From Rapana venosa (Eukaryota > Mollusca > Gastropoda > Neogastropoda > Muricidae): DNA of 64,000 nucleotides. This document shows, one piece after another, positions 1 to 13,600 of this stretch (within the stretch, counting starts at the first letter, position 1; every line of letters starts with the position of its first letter). The stretch is taken from NCBI GenBank assembly GCA_028751875.1, contig CM054145.1, forward strand, positions 46,720,307 to 46,784,306. Direction: 5' to 3'. A program made the translations under genes and the position numbers. The notes beneath the pieces are model-generated. The model was not told the origin of the DNA, ran no database searches, and saw only the letters and a program-made list of their open reading frames with translations.

Positions 1-875
1 CGCGTGTGCGTGCACTGTTACTTCATCAATCTTTTCCCTCATTTTTTACTCCCTTTTTTTTTTCTTAATTTTTTTTGTTTGTTTGTTGTTTTTATAACCT
101 TTTTTTGGCATTCAGATTTACTACCCCCAGCTCTTAGGTTTTTGTGTGTTTCTATTTAAAGTTTTCATTTAATTACATCCATGTCCTCTTCCTTCTCTTC
201 CTTCCTTCTGTCTTCTTCGTCTCTATTCTTCTTCCTACCCTTCTTCTTTTTCCTCGTCCTCTTCTTTTTCAAGAATCTTTTATCTCCTTTCCTTCTTTTT
301 CTTCTGTTACCTCACGTCCCCCATTTATTTCTCCTGCCTACTCGAGTAGCCCTTTCTGTATTGTTAGTTGGTTGATCGTGTTGCCATTAATGTCGTATTC
401 GTATCAGTATTAATTTCTTCACATTTCGTGTCTACTTTGCCGCTTTCCACTCCTGATCATGTGTGCCAGTGTGTTTTTTGACAAAGGCAGAGAGAGTGGC
501 TGAGTGTTGGGCATTCGGTTTGACTGGATGGATGGTGGGGGGAGGGGGGCAGAGGGGTGAGTGTGTTGGTGTGGGGGTGGGTGGGGGTAATATATTCACT
601 GCAAATGTGTGTCAGTGTGCTTTTTAAAGGAGTGAGTATGGAGGCATTTACTGGGGCATTTCTTAATCCACAAGTACTCTGTGACTTAAATGTTTGCATT
701 GAAGTGCATGTAATAAAAAGATTTGGGTTAAAGGTTTTTTTTGTTGTTGTGGATGTGAAATATTGAATTGTCAAGGCTGATTTTTTTTTCCATACACATT
801 TACATCTATATGTGTTTTTACTGTTTGTAGTTTGCACCAAGAATTTTTTTCATTAGTTGTGTATATTTTGTGAGT
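1..875. other. AT/pyrimidine-rich non-coding sequence
   Basis: T- and CT-rich tracts (about 40-340) and G-rich runs (about 535-590). No exon recognised. Probably intron or 5' flank of the TRPA gene. Confidence 0.5.
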
Positions 876-1189
876 GTCTCACACACACATGCAGGCCCAC
901 ATGCATGCATACACAAACACACATGCACACACATGTGCACACATGCACACACACACACAGTTGCATGCTTATAAACATAATCCATACACACACATGGTTG
1001 CGCACACACACAGACCCACCTACACACATACACATACATGCACCCACACACGTACACACACATACACACATGCACCCACACACACACGCGTGTGCACACA
1101 CACACACACACACACTCATACATACACACAAATACACACACACACATACGATTACATGCTTATAAATATAGAAGTAAATACACACACAC

Positions 1190-1266
<77 letters not shown>
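876..1266. repeat. CA microsatellite, compound then pure
   Basis: Interrupted CA/CATA repeats, then about 75 bp of pure CA at 1193-1266. Confidence 0.95.
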
Positions 1267-1270
<4 letters not shown>

Positions 1271-1426
1271 AAAGCTGTGTGTTGAAAAATGAAAAAGAGA
1301 GAGAACGTAACGCAATGTATCCACCCACAAAGCACAAACACTTGTGACAATTTTCATCATTGCAAATTACTTTACTGTTTGTAATGTGATTTTAAAAACA
1401 TTTTCTTTATTCATCCATGCTTTCAG

Positions 1427-1462
1427 CCTAGGCAAGGAAGCTTTCGTAGGCCTTCTACCAAG
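1427..1462 (+). CDS. Candidate 36-nt microexon upstream of TRPA exon 1
   Basis: A strong pyrimidine tract and acceptor (tccatgctttcag) precede 36 nt ending AAG|gtaaaa. Read in phase 0 it gives PRQGSFRRPSTK, phase-compatible with exon 1. There is no homology support, so this is only a pattern. Confidence 0.15.
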
Positions 1463-2154
1463 GTAAAAGAACACCGAAAGAAAACACAAACCGGTGTGGC
1501 AAGTCTGGTCACCCCTATGTTGTGGGCTGCGCTCCTTGCCTATAGATACCCCCAACATTTGATACCCCCCAACATTTGATACCCCCAACATTTTGTGCAC
1601 TCGCAGATTTATCAACTGAACCTCCCCCCCCCCCCCAAAAAAAAAAAAAGGCATGGCTATATAGTCGCAGCATTTTTGTCTGTTGACCGGTGTATACATG
1701 TGTACCCTTAATCCAAACGTGATTTTTTGGTCTTTTAGTATGATGATGGTCTGTTAGGTGCTTTTAAACTTGTGTTAAAAGAAACTGCATGGTGTATGGA
1801 TATCGCGATTGTTTTTTTGATTCCTTTGTTTTTGTTTGTTTGTTTGTTTTGCAGACCCTGTGCAGAATGTGTAATTTGTGTTGAATTCCCAAACCCTGTA
1901 ATGATACATGATATTGTATAGTTAGACTGACTTATGTGGTTGTTATAATGTGTTGAGATTGAGCTCAATATTGTTCATTTGCTGTCGAAATTTTAAGGCG
2001 TATGTATTTTTTATTTTGTCTCCGTGTTGTCTCTCATCATTTACTAATTTAGTTAATTGTAATGATTTGTATTGGTTTGGTTTGTACAAAAGTGTGTGTG
2101 TATGTAAGAGAGAAAAAAATGTGGTGTGTGTGTGCATTCATGTATGTGGAACAC

Positions 2155-2309
2155 AACACTTACACACACAAAGGCACACACACACACACTCGTACACACA
2201 CACACACACATGGATTGCTTATTTACTGTACCATCTGAAAAAAAAGACTGACTGAAATTTGACACAAAGACACAGTCACACACTCAAACACACACACACA
2301 CACACACAC

Positions 2310-2341
<32 letters not shown>

Positions 2342-2475
2342 AAACACAACACACACACACACTCACTCACTCACTCACACACTCACTCACACACACTCAC
2401 ACTCACTCACACTCACTCACACTCGCGCACACACACACTCACACTCACACACACTCTCACACTCACACTCACATA
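2155..2475. repeat. CA/CT compound microsatellite
   Basis: Long CA runs grade into CACT and CACTCA units. Open frames across it are low-complexity Thr-His strings. Confidence 0.95.
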
Positions 2476-3091
2476 CGTATACAACGTGTTTGCATGAATG
2501 AGTGAGTATATATAGAATGTCTTCATGTCTGTCTAAACCTTCCCCTTTTGTTCAGTACAGCTTAAAAGTTTATTAACCGGAATTCTGTGTTGCGTGACAG
2601 TAGTTGCTGATATTGCTGTAGATATTATGTTTTGCCCAGCTGTTTCAGTTTAGCTATCCGTTACTTGTCTCTGTTAAACTGCGACCCCTCCCCCCCCCCC
2701 TCCGTTATTTTAAAAAAGCAAAGAAACAAACAACAAACAGACCTCAAACCAAAACACAACAACCAAAAATCTACCAAATGTGCATGTGTTTGCTCGTGAC
2801 TTCATGTAGTTTTCAGTTGATGTATAAATTTGGTAGGGTTTAAATGTAATCATGTTAATTTTTATTGTTTTATATGTTATGACATTATTTTCACATATCA
2901 TATATTGTTCAATGGAATGGATAGGATTAGTATTCTTTTTTCCCTGTTACTGTTCTTTAAAGGTTAGCTTTTTATTTTCTCCATTTGAGATACATGCCAC
3001 ATAATTGTTCTGACAGTTGTGTAACTTGTCGTAGAGTTAGACTCTCTTTCAGTCTGTGGCGTAAAATGAAATGGTGGATTTTTTTTTTTTT

Positions 3092-3177
3092 TAGCTGTGA
3101 AGGCTCATCTATATATAGAGATAATATTACCTTGTAGCTGTGAAGGCTCATCTATATATAGAGATAATATTACCTTG
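3092..3177. repeat. Perfect 43-bp tandem duplication
   Basis: Two adjacent identical units starting TAGCTGTGAAGGCTCATCTA (3092-3134 and 3135-3177). Confidence 0.95.
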
Positions 3178-3246
3178 GATTAACAATATCGTAGCATTTT
3201 TTGTTGATGAAGAGATCTTGTATTATAGGTCTGCTTTCAAATTCAG

Positions 3247-3251
3247 GATGA

Positions 3252-3342
<91 letters not shown>

Positions 3343-3420
3343 TGCATGCATGCTCACACACCCACATACACGCACAAACAGACACACACACTCACACACA
3401 CACCACACACACACATTTAT
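3247..3420. repeat. CA microsatellite
   Basis: About 90 bp of pure CA, followed by interrupted CA units. Confidence 0.95.
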
Positions 3421-3787
3421 TCTTTTACCTTATTTTATTCCAGCTATTGAATAATGAGTTTGCAAAGTAATTAATTGATGGAGTAGTTAATTGTGTATAT
3501 ATATTGTTTATTTACAAAAGAAGGTTTTATACAATTTCACATTATTCATCCTCATGATTTGTATACCTGTATGCATAGGTCTCTTTGTGTATAATGTACT
3601 TTCTTTCATTCAGATTTAGTGACCTATCACAGCTGTGATGTTATATTTTTACACATTTATTCATTAACCATTTTTCTTCCAGTCTTTTCACATATGAAAC
3701 ATTATATCTACATGTATTTTTGGAAGAAAAAAATTGTGATTTCTGTTCCCATATAACTCACAATAGATGGATGTGGTAATTTCCACT

Positions 3788-4140
3788 ATAGGGGGGGATG
3801 GGATAGCCTAGTGGTCAGAACATTGGTGCTCACAATCTGACAACCTGGGTTCGATTCCAGTTCTAGGGGGTATTTTCCCCTAGAGTTAACATCAGTGCAG
3901 ACTCCACTCTCCCCAAAAGTCTTTCGGATGAGACTATAAACCAAGGCCCCCTGTGCGAACGCACGCAGAACATCTTGCGCACATGTTAAATCCTGTTCTG
4001 CTTGTCATAAGAGTAGGCCATTGTGTGCCGGTGGGAACAGATGACAGAATTTACAAAACTGCATACACACGGGGACTGGATGTAAAAAAAAAGCACATGA
4101 GTGTTTATTCCATTATCCTCGATATAAAAGAATAAAATGA
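3788..4140 (+). mobile_element. SINE family 1, full-length copy with tRNA-like head
   Basis: The head has an A-box-like GGGATAGCCTAGTGGTCAGA and a B-box-like GGGTTCGATTCC. The body carries CGGATGAGACTATAAACC and GTAGGCCATTGTGTGCCGGT and ends in an A-run and TTCCATTATCCTCGATA. Many more copies lie in this window. Confidence 0.85.
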
Positions 4141-4183
4141 ATATAAATAATTAGAAATATAAACTGATGTATTAACTTATTGT

Positions 4184-4710
4184 AGCCGGGGCTGAATGAT
4201 TGTTAACTTGTCGTAGCCGGGGCTGAATGATGTGTTAACTTATTGTAGCCGGGGCTGAACGATGTGTTAACTTGTCATAGCCGGGGCTGAGTGATGTGTT
4301 AACTTGTCATAGCCGGGGCTGAGTGATGTGTTAACTTGTCGTAGCCGGGGCTGAATGATGTGTTAACTTATTGTAGCCGGGGCTGAATGATGTATTAACT
4401 TATTGTAGCCGGGGCTGAATGATGTGTTAACTTGTCATAGCCGGGGCTGAGTGATGTGTTAACTTGTCATAGCCGGGGCTGAACGATGTGTTAACTTGTC
4501 GTAGCCGAGGCTGAACGATGTGTTAACTTGTCGTAGCCGAGGCTGAACGATGTGTTAACTTGTCGTAGCCGAGGCTGAACGATGTGTTAACTTGTCGTAG
4601 CCGAGGCTGAACGATGTGTTAACTTGTCGTAGCCGAGGCTGAATGATGTGTTAACTTGTCGTAGCCGAGGCTGAATGATGTGTTAACTTGTTGTAGCCGG
4701 GGCTGAACGG
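4184..4710 (+). repeat. 32-bp minisatellite repeating the exon 1 acceptor, about 17 copies
   Basis: The unit is TGTTAACTTGTCGTAG followed by CCGGGGCTGAAYGATG, with R and Y variants. The final copy is the real intron-exon boundary of TRPA exon 1. Each unit thus holds a TTAAC branchpoint-like motif, an AG and about 11 coding bases. Later units share a CCGAGG variant, showing recent expansion. Confidence 0.9.
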
Positions 4711-4903
4711 CATTCCCCTGCTGGAGCAGTATGAGACGGAGTTTGGCCAGGCGCAGGAAAGCGTCATCAACTACCTCATCTCCAAAGGGGCCCGCATCAA
4801 CTGCCGGGACATTTACGGCCAAACCCCGCTTCACTTTGCCGCCATGCGCGGGAACGAGGTGGCCTGCAGAGACCTGCTGAGCATCAGTGGCGTAGACATT
4901 GAG
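4697..4903 (+). CDS. TRPA exon 1 of those visible (ankyrin repeats 1-2)
   Basis: 69 codons, phase 0 at both ends. The frame starts [18 protein letters not shown] and continues through a partial repeat to [19 protein letters not shown]. The donor is GAG|gtgagg. The acceptor chosen is tgttgtag|CCGGGG. It is the last of about 17 near-identical copies of the same boundary, so the true 5' limit needs transcript support. No start codon fits, so the protein begins further upstream. Confidence 0.85.
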
Positions 4904-5886
4904 GTGAGGAGCCGGTCATAGCAGTGTTACTGTTAGAGACTTGGGTTACTGATGTAGCAACAAAGTGAGCAGGTGTTTTTGCTGGGTGTGTGATAACGTA
5001 GTTTGAACCTGCAGGCGGTAGTGGAAAGAGCGAGAAGTGGAGCTGTAGCCAGCTAGGAAGAGCTGATTATAGTCTGACCCTAATTTGACTCTTTGTGTCG
5101 ACTTCATTTGGTATCAAACAAATAGAAAGCCACAAAAATCATTGTAGCTGGTGCTCAACGCTTATCTCTAAATAGTTTTATTTACAAAGCCAGACATTGC
5201 AATCCAGACTGTACAGCCCATGAGAAGAGCGGGAAAGGACTTGTCATTATTTTTCCCCAGACACATCTCACAGTGTAAATTGAATGAGAGAAGAAGAAAG
5301 AAAGCAGACATGATAAGTGATCATTTTACTTTCAGTTTCTGTCTTTGACCCTTTAGTTTTTAAGCTCAGTAGACTATTCCTTCCTGTTTACATCATGTTG
5401 TCAAGAGATAAAAAGTTTGCTCTTTTAACCATAAAAAATGCTTCAGCTTCATGGGGCGCAGGCCTCCAACCCCCCTCCCAAACCCACCCTCCCACTAAAT
5501 TCTGTTTTTTTTTAATTCTTAAAGGTTGACAGCTACAAGTTATCATTTGTATTTATAAGTCCAGAATACCTCATGAGATGAATGAATAAGTCAACGAAGA
5601 TGTACGTGTAGTAAAGAAATGAAGCAAAAACAATTTTCAATCTTTCGGCTTGAAAATCTTGTGACTTTTCATGCTTTTTTCTATGTAAGGAAGTCGATGA
5701 AAGGTGTCTGTGAATGTTGGCTTGAATATTTGCACACAACAAGTGCATGCAAACACACACACTCACACACACAACACACACATTGGGTCAATTATTTGTG
5801 CACAACACGAGCACACACACACACATGCACACACGCACATGCACAACATACACAACCACACACACACAACCCCCCAATACACACAC

Positions 5887-5957
<71 letters not shown>

Positions 5958-7573
5958 ATACACCCAAACTTCTCATTCATCATTATACATGTATATACAC
6001 CCATGGGATAGGGGACGGGATAGCTCAGTGGTTGGAGCACTCGCTTTCCCCCTAGCCAAGTTAAGAAGCATCGAGCGTGGTTACCAGTTGGATGGGTGAC
6101 CATTTGTGCGCCTTGGCTTCAATACAGTTCCCCCAGCTCACCCAGCTGTAAATGGGTACCTGCCCTCTTTAGGGTCAGGGAAGGTAAAGCAGCGAGGGAG
6201 AGGAGATGGGTGCCGCCCTCAATATGCTGGCCCTTAGAGAAGTGAGGTCTCTGACGCCACCTCGCTCCCCTACGACCTTATAGGTTATGAGACACATTTA
6301 CATTTTTTTGGTTTAAATATATATCCACAGGCCCAAGACAAACAAGGCATCTCCCCTCTCCACATGGCTGCCATCCACAACCAGCTGGAGATCGCCCGAG
6401 AGCTGATCGACACGGGAGCCAACCTGCGGTGCATCGACAACGAGCAGTCCACGCCGCTGCACTATGCATGCACTGAGGGCAACGTGGAGCTGGTGCAGCT
6501 TCTGTTTGATGCAGGGGCCAGAACTCCTGAAGCCTGGGTCATGATTTCCAATGTGAGGATATGTGTATACATATGTATGTGATGTATAATGTGATTGTGT
6601 GTGTGTGGGGGGGGGGGGGGGTTGTATGTGGTGTGTGTGTGTGTGTTTGGTTGTGTGTGTGTGTATGAAGTTAGAGGAGTTTTTGTCTCGTGCAGAGGTT
6701 TAATTTTCTAAGGAGTTTTTGTCTGAAGGAGGTTTTGTGTGTGTGTAAATGATTTGATGGGGGGGATACTGTGGTTTGAGGTGATGTTTTTCTATTATAT
6801 GCAAGAAGGATTTGGTGGGTACTGTGCTTTGAGGTGACTTTTTTTTTCCTAATACGTGTGAAGGATTTCGGTATCATGGGTTTTGGGGGTGTTTTTGCAA
6901 TAATTAAAAGAAAGATTTTAGTACCATGGTTTGAGGGCATGTTTTTCTTGTAAATATGAGAAGGATCTAGATACTTGATTTGAGGGGAATGTATATTTTT
7001 CCTCAATGGTTTGGATGAATTTTTTTCACCAGTAAATATGAGGAAGATTTAGATCCTGTGGCTTGAGAAAGATTTAGATACCATGATTTGAGGGGATGTT
7101 TTTTCCAATAAATATGAGAAGAATTTAGCTACTGTCATTTGAGGAAACATTTTTCCACTGGATGAGAGAAAGATTAAGATGCACATGATTTGAGAGGATG
7201 ATTTTCCAGTAAATGTAAAGAGGGTTTATGTATTATGACTTGAGGACATGTTAAGCCAATAAGCTGAGATCTTGGACTTGTCACTCCCCAATGACCACAT
7301 AGGTTATGGGAACACCATTTTACCTAAGCCAATAAATGAGAGGAACAAAGTACTGTGGTTTGAGGAGATGAATGGATGGTTGAAGTTTATGAAGATGTTG
7401 ATAGAGTGGTCAGTGGACTCGTAACGCATCGTTGGTTGGATCATTGCAGATGGTAACGGACCAGGACATTGAGGGCAGCACCTGTCTTCATCTGGCTGTC
7501 GACAGTGGCCACTATGAGGTGGCCAAAATGGTGTTGGAAAAACGTAAGATCATGGTGCATTTTGTGTGTGTGT

Positions 7574-7605
<32 letters not shown>

Positions 7606-10600
7606 TTGATGTGTGTACATGCTCATGAATGCTCGTATCCTCATGTGTGTTTGTATGTATCTATTCATATGTCTAGAGATTTCTCTGTGTGTTTGTGTGT
7701 GTGCTCAGTGTGTGTGTATGTGCGCATGCATGTGTGTGTGTGCACGCACATAAGCGTATGTGTGTGAGTGTGTGTTAGTGCGCATATACTTTCATGTGTG
7801 TGTGTGTGTGCACGCATATGTGCATATCCACATTAAGATAATACGTTAAACACGCTTCTAAACGCTTGTGACTCAGGGAAAATCTCCCTTCTCACTCTTC
7901 TCGACTTATCTGCAGCATTTGACACTATAGATCACTCTATCCTTCTCTCCCGTCTCCAAAAAACGTTCGGTGTTACTGACACAGCCCTTACCTGGTTTAG
8001 TTCATACCTCATTGATCGATTCCAGACAGTCACAGTAAACAAAATTCAATCAATTCCTGCAAAACTAGAATGTGGAGTCCCTCAAGGATCAGTTCTGGGC
8101 CCTGTCCTGTTCACTCTCGACACTGTTCCACTCATACATAATAAACCATCACCAGATCAACCATCATTTCTACGCTGATGACTCTCAGATTCAAAGCAGT
8201 GACACTCCTGAAAATCTGCCTTCTCTTTTGACAAATATGTCACTTTGCCTTCAAGACATTCAAAACTGGATGATACATAACAAGTTACAGCTAAATGCAG
8301 ATAAAACTGAAGCCATGATTATAGGGACCAAACACAAACTCTCTTCCATCACTACAGATTCAATAGAATTTGGTAGTACATCAGTTCCGCTATCCACTGC
8401 AGTTAAGTATCTAGGTGTTGTTATTGACAACACACTCTCTATGCAAAAATTCATCACCCAGACCTGCCAGTCCTGCTACTATCAAGTACGGCGTATAAGT
8501 GCAATCTGAAAGTACCTGTCCACTGATGCAACATCCAAACTTGTCACATCTCTTATTCTTTCACGTCTGGACTATTGTAATTCTCTTTTGGCTGGTCTGC
8601 CAGCATCATCTATCTACTCCCTTCAATGCATACAAAACTCTGCAGCTCGATTAGTCCTCAAAAAGAAAAAATCTGAGCATATTACTCCACTCCTGCAATC
8701 TCTCCACTGGTTGCCTGTGCCACAGAGAGTAAAGTACAAGATCAGTACCCTCTGTTACAAATGTCTCCACAAAACAGCACCCTCCTACCTCTGTGAATGT
8801 CTTCACCTGTACACTCCTTCTCGTTCCCTCCGCTCTGCTGCAGATACCTTGGGCTTACGAATACCTAGATTCAACCAATCCACTGTTGGCCGTTGCTCTT
8901 TCTCTATTTCTGGTCCATCAATCTGGAATGACCTCCCTCTCTCCCTTCATGAAAAGCCTAATTACGACAGCTTTAAATCCAGCCTCAAAACATACCTATT
9001 TCAAACCTAAGATTTTTCCCTCTTGTTTCATCTCATATCTGTCCCTGCCTTTAAAAGCCAAAATTCCATCACCCTGCTGAAATGTACAACCTGTGTATGT
9101 GTGTGTGTGTGTGTGTGCGTGTGTGTGTACATTTGAATTTGTTAGAATATTGTTAATCATTGTTGGCTGCTTGTGTGGGAGCGGATTGAATGGAAGCGCT
9201 TTGATTTGTTATTGCAAGATATAGCGCTCTATAAATTCCATATATTATTATTAAGATCCATGCATACGTATGTTCAGATATATTTTTGTTCTTGTTTGTT
9301 TGCACGTTAATTTGAATACAGTTGAAAATGTATTCAAGACAAGTTGTTGTGCCTCAGGCTACAAGTCTGCAGATCATCTTGTCCTTTTTGGTTTTGGGGT
9401 ATAGAACCTAACCTGGCTACCTGGCATCCTGTGATTTTTTCTTGTTTTTTGTTCCTTGGCTGGAGCTTCAACATTCACCAGTGGTGAGATTTTTGTGTAT
9501 GCGGCCTTTTGTTTTTCCCTACCTTTTAGGTAGCTGCATTCTGACTTCGGGGATGGTGTCTATACATGACACCTGTGTGCATGAATTCTGTTCCTGTTGG
9601 CATGAAATTGCCTACTCTTCCGAAATCGGAATGGGTTTTTAACATGTGCACAAGATGTGTTCGCTCATGGAGCCTCAGTTTATAATCTCCATCTGAAGGA
9701 CTTTGACATTCAGTTTGGTTTTCACGTCAAACTGGGAAGAAAGGGCAAAGCTGGGAATTCCAATACCTCATGGTTTAGGTAGATGAATGTTCTAACCGTC
9801 CTGCCACCCTTCTCATTATGATGGTATAAAACCTGGAATGGTTGTGGTGTTGATATAGCTGCCGAAATATGTTGAACCATGCTGAACGTGTCTCCCTGCA
9901 GGTGCTGAAGTGAACCGCCCACGCAAACATTACATGTACCCTCTTCACCTGGCTGCCATGTCGGGAGATATCCGCATCGCCCGTCTGCTGGTGGAAAACT
10001 CGGCCCGCATTGATGTGGTCAACGATGAACAGGCCACCGCATTGCACAAAGCAGCGTCCTTGAACCACACGGAGGTCCTCAAGTTCCTTGTTGACAGGTC
10101 AGCGCTTGGATAAAAACCTTTCAGATAACAAGATGAACATGTTTGTGGTTTGGAGTCAAAGTCAAAGTCAAAAACACTTTAATCATCCCATGAAGGGCAA
10201 TCACAATACTGACAGGCACATTGATACAGATAAAAAATCTCAAAGACACAAAAAAAGCTATATTTCATATTGGTTAAAACATTCCAAAATGACTTCAAAT
10301 AAAAATGTCACGAACACATACACAAACACACACACACATACACACGCACACACATCAATTGTGAACACAATGTTAAAAAACCGAAAAAAAGTGGAGTGGG
10401 ATTTTGACAAAAAAGTATATTCAATCAAAAACAAAGATAATGTCGTTCTACTCTTGATGAGATTGAAAATTTTTTTTTTACTGGAAAAGCAAAATCTTGT
10501 CTCAAGTACATGAAATGAGCTGGTAAGTTCTACAGAAAGTGTAGACTGACATAATTAAGATATATGTTTGTTTTCAGTAACAGATAACCAATGCTATCAT

Positions 10601-13600
10601 ACACTGGTAAATCAGTATCTCAGCTTTATTGTGTAAATATAGAAAAATAAAATCAGGCATATTCTTTTATTGGTGCAGTTGAACTCTTAACCTTACACTG
10701 ATCTCATTAAAACCAATTGTTGAATTGATTTTTCCAGACCCAAAAAAGCAGCTCATCTGTTTGATGCTTTTCGACTCTCTCTCCTTTCATGTGAAGTCTT
10801 GTTTACCTTTCACACAAGAGTTTACACAAAAGTACAAAACTGCTTTAAATTGTAGAAATGATTGAACTGGACTAGCTCTTGGTTTCGATGTTAAGAAAAT
10901 GATATTGTGATATGAATGTAGTCGCAGTGAAATTATGTAATAAATGTTGTCATAGTGAGATTGTGTAATACATAAATTATGTAATAAATGTTGTCATAGT
11001 GAGATTGTGTAATACATGTTGTCGTAGTGAGATTGTGTAATACATGTAGTCATTGTGAGATTGTGTAATATATGTAGTCATAGTGAAATGGCAATACATG
11101 TAGTTATTGTGATTTTGTGTAATATGTGTAGTCATAATGAGACTGTGTTTTTTTGTTTTTTGTCTTTTTTATTCTTTTATATCGAGGATAATGGAATAAG
11201 CACTAATGTGCTTTTTTTACATCCAGTCCCCGCCGTGTTTAGGCAGTTTTGTAAATTCTGTCATCTGTCCCCACCGGTACACAATGGCCTACTCTTCCGA
11301 AAAGCGGAACAGGATTTAACGTGTGCGCAAAATGTTCTGCATGCGTTCGCACATGGGGGCCTCGGTTTATAGTCTCATCCGAAGGTCTTAGTGGTATTGT
11401 TTAAAAAATCTAGTTATGGTGTAGTCATACTGAGATTGTGTAATAAATCTAGTCTTAACCACTAGACTGCCTTACCCCAGAAATTTTCTGGGGCTAAACG
11501 TGCACCCTATACGCCTTACAACCCGGAAAATTTCCGGGGTGTCGAACTGAAGTAAACAAGCCTGCTTCCTTGACTACAGTTAAAGGGAAAGAACTCCAAA
11601 ATTAATGGAGATCACTCTCCTGTTGCTTGGCAACATCCAGCTGCAAAAACCCTAGCAAAAGCGATCGTTTTTTAGCTCGTATTTTGTGTTTTTATGCATG
11701 ACTGCTTGGGAAGTTCTTGTTCAAAATGGCTGACACTTCTTGTTGAAGGCATAAATAACTTTACACAGCTGTAAAAGTGGCAAATAAAACTGTAGATTTA
11801 CCTAACAGTGATGAAAACGATCATGTATGATTCAGGTGATCGTGCATTAAAAAAAAAAGACTGAGATTTGGCCTAGACTTATGTTTGACGTTATTGAGAT
11901 CGGGAGTACTCAGAATGACAGTGGTGATAAAGAAATCGTATGTTTGGTTGATTTTTTACATTTTAAATATATTTTCGCAGTGAAATATCATGCTAACTAA
12001 TTTGAGCTTGCCTGGAAGTAATCTACGATATATATACCGTCATTGGGTAGACTATCAGGATTATTCATGTAGTAGTTTCTGAGTAAGAGGGATATGAACA
12101 AAGCAGTGGTACATAAGAATTTTATTCCCCGGCATATAGGGTGCACTTGCACTGGGATTCTGTAATCCTTGTCGTCGCGGTGGTATTGTGTAGTAAAGGT
12201 AGTCATAATGAGATACGGTGGTGTTGTGTAGTAAAGGTGGTCATAATGGCGGGGGTTGCAGAGGGGCGCGGATCAACCGTCGAGACAAGGACAACTACAC
12301 GCCGCTGCTGCTGGCGGCCACGTACGGCCACGTGGAGGCCGTGGAGCTGCTGCTGCAGAAAGGGGCAGACTACAGCTCCGTCGACAAGTACGACAAAAAC
12401 GTCATCTACCTGGCGGCTGAGGAAAACAAATTGAGTGTGCTGGAGGTGAGACATTGCCGGGGGGTGGCGGGGTGGGAAGGGAGTGGGGGTGGCGGAAGCA
12501 AGACAAATATGTACACATTGGCACGAGAGGAATTTGTTCTTAGGTAGATGGCTTGATGAAAAAAACAAATGCATTGCTTATTCAATGTACCATCTGGAAA
12601 TAAAATTTTGACTTGACGAGATGAGCATTTATGGTAACTTTTTTTTCGAAGGGAGGAGGGATGAGTTTATTTTGGTGGTTTTGTTTGTTTTGTGTTCTTC
12701 TCAGTAGACCCGATTAAAAGAAATTTATTGATAAAAGTAAAGGTGAATAAGAAGAAAGAAATATAGGTTGAAAACATTTGCAAACTAACCATAAGGTTTT
12801 GTGGACCAGACGAGTGTACATTTACATGGATGTTTAAGGTGTAAAGTACAGTCTTTCAACTTTTATTGTCATCACTTTCTGCTTTTTTTTTCTTTTTTTT
12901 CTCTTGCGGCTTTTGTTCTGGCTATCTGCCTGTCAACAAAACTAAACAAAACCAAACAAAAAAAAGAAGAAAAATAACAATTTTTACGGGAGGCTACTTT
13001 AGGGAGCTCCACAAAAGATTACACACATACAGGTTTATTTACTTCAAGAAAAGTAGATATTGGTTTGCTCTGCACATGTGGAAACAAAAGAAAGGAGGAG
13101 TCTTGACAGGACCAGTATTGTTGACTGAGATTCTCCGGCATGTCACAGCTGTCAGTTTCTCCCACTTTCAGCTGCTCTCCATTCCTTCCCAGCCCAGCCC
13201 AGCTGGTGCTAGTTATAGCAGGGACTGATAGCACTTGGACTTGGTAAACATGGTAAAATCCTTCGGATGAGACTATAAACCGAGGCCCCATGTGCGAACG
13301 CAAGCAGAACATCTTGCGCACACGTTAAATCCTGTTCCGCTTTTCGAAAGAGTAGGCCATTGTGTGCCGGTGGGAACAGATGACAAAATTTACAAAACTG
13401 CATACACACGGGGACTAGATGTAAAAAAAAAAGCACATGAATGCTTATTCCATTATCTTCAACATAAAAAAAAAAGTCATCTGAGCGCTTTGATTTGTTG
13501 CTTTACAAGATTAAGCTCTATATAAATTCCATACATTATTATTATTATTATTTTTATTATTATTACTTGGTAAAAGGAAGGGGGATGATGGTAATTTTAG

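Noticed and set aside
874..1350. Long open frames of Thr-His or Cys-Val repeats on both strands
   Set aside because: They are translations of CA/TG microsatellites; the same happens at 2259, 3140, 5619, 23800, 26168 and 36655.
3788..3870. tRNA gene
   Set aside because: A- and B-box-like motifs belong to a SINE head; no complete cloverleaf, and the same head recurs with SINE bodies elsewhere.
4619..4834. Minus-strand frame opposite TRPA exon 1
   Set aside because: It is the shadow of the ankyrin exon and the 32-bp array; the plus strand has clear homology and splice sites.
12203..12574. Minus-strand frame opposite TRPA exon 5
   Set aside because: Shadow of the GC-rich ankyrin exon.
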